Shown here: positions 59,431 to 64,000 of the stretch, piece by piece
Layout: each line of letters begins with the position of its first letter
Numbering within the stretch: the first letter of the stretch is position 1
Origin: JBBECE01 sp964574935
GTDB lineage: Bacteria; Pseudomonadota; Alphaproteobacteria; Rhizobiales; Devosiaceae
Direction of reading: 5' to 3'
Assembly: GCA_964574935.1 (NCBI GenBank)
Contig: CAZNOZ010000008.1
Location: 10,219 to 74,218 of the forward strand
DNA: 64,000 bases
Program-made: the position numbers and the translations under genes
Notes under the pieces: generated by a model
Database searches by the model: none
What the model was told of the DNA's origin: nothing
Seen by the model: the letters and a program-made list of their open reading frames with translations, nothing else

Positions 59431-61134
59431 ATGAGCGTTACCGAAGGTAGCGTTGAACACCAGCGTCCCTGGGTCGACAACTATCCGCCCGGCGTCGACT
59501 ACAACGCCGAAATCGATCTGACGCCGGTCCACGAGCGTGTCGCCGCGATTTGCCGGACGCACGCCGATCGCGTGGCGCTCGATTTCCTCGGCGCGCAGAT
59601 GACCTACCGCGAACTCGGGCGGCGGATCGATGCGTTCTGCGGCGCCCTGCAGCAAGATTTGGGCGTGCGCAAGGGCACCCACATCGCCATGCTGCTGCCC
59701 AACTCGCCGTTCTACGCGGTCGCCTACTTTGCGGCGTTGAAGGCCGGGGCCACGATAGTCAATTGCAACCCGCTCTACACCGTCTCGGAGCTCTCCCCGA
59801 TTCTCGAGAATGCCGGCGCCGATCTGATCATCACGGCGGATCTCGCCCCGTTGTTCGAAAAGGCCGAGGCGTTCGTCGACAAGGGCCTGATCGACAAGAT
59901 CGTGGTGTGCCGATTCACCTCCGCGCTGCCATGGCTGAAAGGGCTGGCGTTCCGCCTGTTCAGGTCCCGCGACCTGGCAAGTCCCGCCCGCTCCCGCTTT
60001 GCCGATCGCGTGGTGGGATTCGACCGGCTCCTCGCCGCCCGCCGCGCCCCGACGCAGGTCGAGATCGATCCGGCCCGCGACGTCGCGGTGCAGCAATATA
60101 CCGGCGGGACCACGGGCCTGCCCAAGGGGGCCATGCTGAGCCACGCCAATATCGCCGCCAATCTTTCGCAGGTCACCACCTATTCGCTGGGGCTGTTCGA
60201 GTACCCTTCCAGGCTCGTCGCCGTGCTGCCCTTCTTCCACATCTTCGCGATGACGGCATGCCTGAACGCACCTCTCGCCAATGGCGGGCAGGTGGTGATC
60301 ATGCCGCGGTGGGACCTCAAGGGGTTTCTTGAGATCATTGATCGCAAGCGCCCGAACGTTTTCATTGCCGTTCCGACCCTTCTGCACATCATCGCCACCT
60401 CGTCGCTCACGCGCGGCCACGATCTGAGCTGCCTGGAGACCTGCGTGGTGGGAGGAGCGGCGCTTCCCGGCGAGATTCGGGCCGCCTTCGCCAAGGTATC
60501 GGACTGTCTGCTGGCCGAGGGTTACGGACTGACCGAATGCTCGCCGGTGGTGTGCTGCGCCGGGCTGCGTTCGCCCTCCAAGCCGTTGTCGATCGGCATG
60601 CCGTTGCCCGGCACCGACATCCGGTTCGTCGATCTCGACGACCCCACCAAAGAAATGCCGCTCGGCGAGCGCGGGGAACTGGTGATCAAGGGTCCGCAGG
60701 TGATGCTCGGCTACTACGCCAACGAGGAGGCGACCGAGCAGGGCTTCGCCGACGGCTGGTTCCGGACCGGCGATGTGGGATATGTCGACACCGACGGCTA
60801 TGTGTACCTGGTCGACCGCATCAAGGACATCATCGTCGTCAACGGCTTCAACGTCTATCCGCGCACCATCGAGGACGCGTTGCTCAAGCACCCGGCCGTT
60901 CATGAATGCAACGTGATCGGCGTCGAGGACGCCAAGCGCGGCGAGATGCCCGTCGCTTTCGTCACGCTCGTCGAGGGCGAGCAGGTCACCGAAGAGGACC
61001 TCCGAAAGTTCCTCAAGACCGATCTGTCGCCCATCGCGATGCCGCGCCGGATCGAGTTCCGGGACGAGCTGCCCAAGACGTTCATTGGCAAATTGTCGAA
61101 AAAGGAGCTGCGGCAGGAGTTGAAACAGGCGTGA
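59431..61134 (+). CDS. fadD: Long-chain acyl-CoA synthetase FadD
   Basis: FadD activates fatty acids to acyl-CoA via acyl-adenylate. The 567 residues include the P-loop YTGGTTGLPKGAMLSHANI, VLPFFHIFAMTACLNAPLAN, EGYGLTECSPVVCCAGLRS, WFRTGDVGYVDTDGYVYLVD and the C-terminal Lys in GKLSKKELRQEL. The start is the ATG at 59431, preceded by GGAGCAGGAGC; an earlier ATG at 59410 is weaker. It is divergent from the fadE-fadJ-fadI operon and followed by a MerR gene after ten bases. Confidence 0.95.
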   Translation: MSVTEGSVEHQRPWVDNYPPGVDYNAEIDLTPVHERVAAICRTHADRVALDFLGAQMTYRELGRRIDAFCGALQQDLGVRKGTHIAMLLPNSPFYAVAYFAALKAGATIVNCNPLYTVSELSPILENAGADLIITADLAPLFEKAEAFVDKGLIDKIVVCRFTSALPWLKGLAFRLFRSRDLASPARSRFADRVVGFDRLLAARRAPTQVEIDPARDVAVQQYTGGTTGLPKGAMLSHANIAANLSQVTTYSLGLFEYPSRLVAVLPFFHIFAMTACLNAPLANGGQVVIMPRWDLKGFLEIIDRKRPNVFIAVPTLLHIIATSSLTRGHDLSCLETCVVGGAALPGEIRAAFAKVSDCLLAEGYGLTECSPVVCCAGLRSPSKPLSIGMPLPGTDIRFVDLDDPTKEMPLGERGELVIKGPQVMLGYYANEEATEQGFADGWFRTGDVGYVDTDGYVYLVDRIKDIIVVNGFNVYPRTIEDALLKHPAVHECNVIGVEDAKRGEMPVAFVTLVEGEQVTEEDLRKFLKTDLSPIAMPRRIEFRDELPKTFIGKLSKKELRQELKQA

Positions 61135-61144
61135 GGGTGCGGCG

Positions 61145-61546
61145 ATGAACAAACCCGACACGCGCGCAGGCCGCGACCTCTTCTCGATTTCCGACCTGGC
61201 CGCCGAATTCGGCATGTCGACCCGGGCCATTCGGTTCTATGAATCGAAAGGCATGCTGGCGCCGGGACGCGTCGGCAACACCCGGGTGTTTCGGCGCCGG
61301 GACCGCGCCCGGCTGGCGCTGATCGCGCGCGGCAAGCGACTGGGCCTGTCCCTTCGCGAGATCGCCGAGTATCTCTCGCTCTACGACGCGGACGTCGCGA
61401 AAACGCCCCGCGACGGGGGACTTGTGGAGCGTATCGACGCCCGGCTCGACGAGCTCGAACGCCAGCGCCACGACGTCGTGACCGCGATCGACGAGCTCAG
61501 GCAAATCCGACAGCTCGCGCATGCCCGTCACGGGCCGCCCGACTGA
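61145..61546 (+). CDS. MerR-family transcriptional regulator
   Basis: A 133-residue protein with an N-terminal MerR winged helix (FSISDLAAEFGMSTRAIRFY, then ESKGMLAPGRVGNTRVFRRR) and a C-terminal coiled coil (LVERIDARLDELERQRHDVV). Metal-binding cysteines are absent, so it resembles the LiuR-type metabolic MerR regulators. It lies ten bases after fadD, probably in one transcript, and may control the fad genes through the inverted repeat before fadD. Confidence 0.88.
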   Translation: MNKPDTRAGRDLFSISDLAAEFGMSTRAIRFYESKGMLAPGRVGNTRVFRRRDRARLALIARGKRLGLSLREIAEYLSLYDADVAKTPRDGGLVERIDARLDELERQRHDVVTAIDELRQIRQLAHARHGPPD

Positions 61547-61732
61547 AATCGGCCCGCCGCGGCCGCTCCGGCCGACCGGCCCGCCGCAACGCCGAACCCG
61601 CACGCCGTCGCGCCGCGACACAAGCTTCGTGATAGAAACCCAAATCCGGTCAGAGCCTTGACTGCACTGACATAAGCAATTTGATGTCCGGGCGCCGGGC
61701 TCGGCGCGACGCAAATGCCACGGGACTGGCCG

Positions 61733-62605
61733 ATGACGAAGGGGATCATTCTGGCGGGCGGGACGGGGTCCAGGCTCTTTCCGAGCACGATCCCGGTGTC
61801 GAAGCAGTTGCTGCCCGTCTACGACAAGCCGATGATCTACTATCCCCTGTCGACCCTGATGCAGGCGGGGCTGCGCGACATTCTTGTCATCTCCACGCCC
61901 GACGACGGACCGCTGTTCGAACGGCTGCTGGGCGACGGCGGCCAGTTCGGCATATCCATCAGCTATGCCGTGCAGCCGAAGCCCGAGGGGCTGGCGCAAG
62001 CCTTCCTGATCGGCGAGGCGTTTCTTGCCGGCGACCCCGTATGTCTCATTCTCGGCGACAACATATTCCACGGCGCCGATCTCAGTGCGGCGATGCAGGC
62101 CGCCGTCACCCGCCAAAAGGGCGCCACGGTCTTTGCCTATCCGGTCATGGACGCCAACCGCTACGGGATCGTCGAGATCGATCCGGAGACCGGCCGCGCG
62201 CGTTCGATCGAGGAAAAGCCGGCCAAGCCGAAATCCGATCTCGCGGTCACGGGTCTTTATTTCTACGACAAGCGCGTCGTCGAGATCGCCAGGCAGGTCA
62301 GACCCTCGGCGCGCGGCGAACTCGAAATCACCTCCGTCAACCAGGCCTATCTGGACCGGGACGAACTGGAGGTCGAGGTGCTCGGACGCGGCTTTGCCTG
62401 GCTCGACACCGGCACCCATGACAGCCTTCACGACGCCGCCTCCTATGTGCGCACGCTCGAGCATCGCCAGGGCATCATGGTCGCCTGTCCGGAGGAAATC
62501 GCCTGGCGGCTGGGCTACATCGATGCCGACGCCGTGCTGGCGACTGCCGCGCGCTACGGCGATACCGGCTACGCGGCGTATCTGCGGCGATTGGTCGAGG
62601 ACTGA
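61733..62605 (+). CDS. rfbA: Glucose-1-phosphate thymidylyltransferase
   Basis: The enzyme makes dTDP-glucose from dTTP and glucose 1-phosphate, first step to dTDP-rhamnose. The 290 residues have KGIILAGGTGSRLFPSTIPV at the start, SKQLLPVYDKPMIYYPLSTL, LILGDNIFHGADLS (Asp metal ligand), and GRGFAWLDTGTHDSLHDAAS near the end. The ATG at 61733 is the family start. It is followed after 60 bases by rfbB. No rfbC or rfbD is seen in the window. Confidence 0.95.
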   Translation: MTKGIILAGGTGSRLFPSTIPVSKQLLPVYDKPMIYYPLSTLMQAGLRDILVISTPDDGPLFERLLGDGGQFGISISYAVQPKPEGLAQAFLIGEAFLAGDPVCLILGDNIFHGADLSAAMQAAVTRQKGATVFAYPVMDANRYGIVEIDPETGRARSIEEKPAKPKSDLAVTGLYFYDKRVVEIARQVRPSARGELEITSVNQAYLDRDELEVEVLGRGFAWLDTGTHDSLHDAASYVRTLEHRQGIMVACPEEIAWRLGYIDADAVLATAARYGDTGYAAYLRRLVED

Positions 62606-62665
62606 GCCGGTGACCCGTTCCGCCCTGCCATACGACGCCCGTCCCGGCCGCGTGGAGGCGGCGGC

Positions 62666-63742
62666 GTGACGAAATTCCTGGTCACCGGCGGGGCCGGATT
62701 CATCGGGTCGGCGGTCAGTCGGCTGGTCAGCGGCGAGATGACCGCGCCGCTGGTTGTCGTCGACAAGCTCACCTATGCAGGCAATCTGGCCTCGCTCGAA
62801 CCGGTCGCCGGCAACAAAGACTATGTCTTCATCCGCCAGGACATCTGCAATCAGCCGGCGATGCGCGAGATCCTCGAGACCCATCGGCCCGACGTAGTGA
62901 TGAACCTGGCCGCCGAGAGCCATGTCGATCGCTCGATCGACGGACCGGCCCCGTTCATCGAAACCAACATCGTCGGCACCTGCAGCCTGCTGGAGGCCGC
63001 CCGCGCCTATGTCGCCGGCCTCGACGAGGCGCGCCGCGCGGCCTTCCGGTTTCACCACATCTCGACCGACGAGGTGTTCGGGGACCTGCCGCTGCGCGGC
63101 GGCAAATTCACCGAGGCGAGCCCCTACGCCCCCTCCTCGCCCTATTCGGCATCGAAGGCGGCCTCCGACCATCTGGTCCGTGCCTGGCACCACACCTTCG
63201 GGCTGCCGGTGGTTCTTTCGAATTGCTCGAACAATTACGGCCCCTGCCACTTCCCCGAGAAGCTCATCCCGCTGACCATCCTCAACGCGCTCGAGGAGCG
63301 GCCTCTGCCCATCTACGGCAAGGGCGCCAACGTGCGCGACTGGCTCTATGTCGAAGACCATGCGCGGGCCCTGGTGACGATCGCGACGCGGGGCCGGATC
63401 GGCGAGAGCTACAATGTCGGCGGCAATGCCGAGCGTACCAACCTCGAAATCGTCGAAGCGATCTGCGCGATCCTCGACCGGGTGCGCCCGCGCGCCGGCG
63501 GCAAGCCGCACCGCGAGCTGATCGAATTTGTCCCGGACCGGCCGGGCCATGACCTGCGCTATGCCATCGACGCGACGAAGATCGCCGAGGAGCTGGACTG
63601 GCGGCCTCAAGAGACCCTCGCCACCGGCCTCGAAAAGACCGTCGCCTGGTACCTCGCCAACGAGCCCTGGTGGCGGCCGATCCGCGACAAGCACTACTCG
63701 GGGGCGCGGCTGGGCCTGGCGCAACCCGCCGCCCCGCGCTGA
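62666..63742 (+). CDS. rfbB: dTDP-glucose 4,6-dehydratase
   Basis: RfbB converts dTDP-glucose to dTDP-4-keto-6-deoxyglucose with NAD. The 358-residue short-chain dehydrogenase has FLVTGGAGFIGSAVSRL, NLAAESHVDRSIDGPAPFIE, HHISTDEVFGDLP (catalytic Thr-Asp-Glu) and PYSASKAASDHLVRAW (Tyr and Lys). It starts at GTG (62666), whose G is one base before the stop codon of a 19-codon open frame (62610-62669), giving a GTGA junction. The rhamnose genes rfbC and rfbD may lie beyond the window. Confidence 0.95.
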   Translation: MTKFLVTGGAGFIGSAVSRLVSGEMTAPLVVVDKLTYAGNLASLEPVAGNKDYVFIRQDICNQPAMREILETHRPDVVMNLAAESHVDRSIDGPAPFIETNIVGTCSLLEAARAYVAGLDEARRAAFRFHHISTDEVFGDLPLRGGKFTEASPYAPSSPYSASKAASDHLVRAWHHTFGLPVVLSNCSNNYGPCHFPEKLIPLTILNALEERPLPIYGKGANVRDWLYVEDHARALVTIATRGRIGESYNVGGNAERTNLEIVEAICAILDRVRPRAGGKPHRELIEFVPDRPGHDLRYAIDATKIAEELDWRPQETLATGLEKTVAWYLANEPWWRPIRDKHYSGARLGLAQPAAPR

Positions 63743-64000
63743 TTTGCCGGCGTCGGCGGGTCCTATTCGCTCACCGCTGCGCGGGCGCGGCGAAGACGTT
63801 CGCCGGGGTCCTCGGCCACACCGTGGCCTCGTCCGCCTTTTCCCATGCGATGCCGTCGACTTGGCATGCAAAATCCCCCGGCCGGCTTCTCGCCGCCGGT
63901 TGCCGTGGCTCCCTTCCCTCCCGGATCGGTCATCGCCCCCGAAGGGACGCGGCGTGAGGCGAAACAGGCCTCTTCCGTACTTATAGATGTGAGACCCATT
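63743..64000. other. Right-end intergenic stretch, no confident gene
   Basis: After rfbB nothing on the plus strand looks coding. A minus-strand open frame at 63763-63999 (78 codons) is Gly/Arg-rich and lacks a family match I can recognise, so I do not call it a gene. The last 60 bases are less GC-rich (ACTTATAGATGTGAGACCC), which suggests a promoter or leader reaching beyond position 64000. Confidence 0.5.

Noticed and set aside
63763..63999. A 78-codon minus-strand gene at the right end
   Set aside because: No ribosome-binding site and no family-like sequence; composition is like the surrounding antisense frames.

Overview
The window is about 64 kb of high-GC (roughly two-thirds G+C by eye) bacterial chromosome. 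Gene content and order point to an alphaproteobacterium of the order Hyphomicrobiales (Rhizobiales); I cannot resolve the genus. Indicators are ruvCAB next to a YebC gene, fau with 6S RNA, zapA with a DUF4164 gene, tkt-gap-pgk-class I aldolase, a three-gene pntAA/pntAB/pntB transhydrogenase with a tiny aa3-oxidase subunit IV-like gene, DUF1465 (RcdA), DUF1192, DUF1013 (TrcR), DUF992, DUF1036 and CtrA-type TTAA-N7-TTAA boxes. No plasmid, phage, IS element, CRISPR array, tRNA or rRNA was seen. There are three 100-base N gaps and one 10-base N gap, so this is a draft assembly; two of the large gaps sit inside short tandem repeats and the small one interrupts dxs.

Layout. 1-4.5 kb: resolvasome ruvB(partial)-ruvA-ruvC, copper chaperone, GGDEF protein, YebC, DUF805. 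4.6-9 kb: TetR gene with twin operators, YmdB-like phosphoesterase, fau, 6S RNA, a divergent class III nucleotide cyclase, zapA, DUF4164. 9.1-16.8 kb: tkt, gap, pgk, fba, a ThiE-like gene, a Sel1-repeat protein and an opposing rhomboid-like gene. 16.9-21 kb: efp, suhB-like phosphatase and a MotA/MotB-like stator pair split by a VOC gene. 21-28.3 kb: ABC exporter, rpmE behind four 17-bp repeats, rcdA with a CtrA box, a duplicated small-RNA/terminator unit with a second CtrA box, DUF1192, quinone oxidoreductase, trcR, TauE-like permease, two YdcH-like genes. 28.3-33.5 kb: antiporter, two DUF992 proteins flanking purE-purK-rpsU. 33.6-38.7 kb (minus): transhydrogenase operon and pepF. 38.8-46.5 kb: sigma54-type response regulator, L,D-transpeptidase, DUF882 protein, dxs, DUF6665. 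46.6-53.2 kb: ArsR-SRPBCC-DUF1801 operon, SAF-domain dehydrogenase, DUF1036-pyk, M20 peptidase, rpmJ. 53.3-61.5 kb: fatty-acid beta-oxidation genes fadI, fadJ, fadE on one strand facing fadD and a MerR regulator on the other. 61.7-64 kb: rfbA and rfbB for dTDP-sugar synthesis.

How it fits together. Most of the window is housekeeping: recombination, central carbon metabolism, NADPH balance, purine and isoprenoid synthesis, and cell-envelope remodelling. The most interesting part is 23.4-26.8 kb, where cell-cycle genes (rcdA, trcR) surround a tandemly duplicated candidate small RNA with CCUCC anti-Shine-Dalgarno motifs, strong terminators and a CtrA box positioned as part of its promoter. Other regulatory signals are the twin TetR palindromes, an AT-rich palindrome before the DUF882 gene, and an inverted repeat in the fadD promoter next to a MerR gene.
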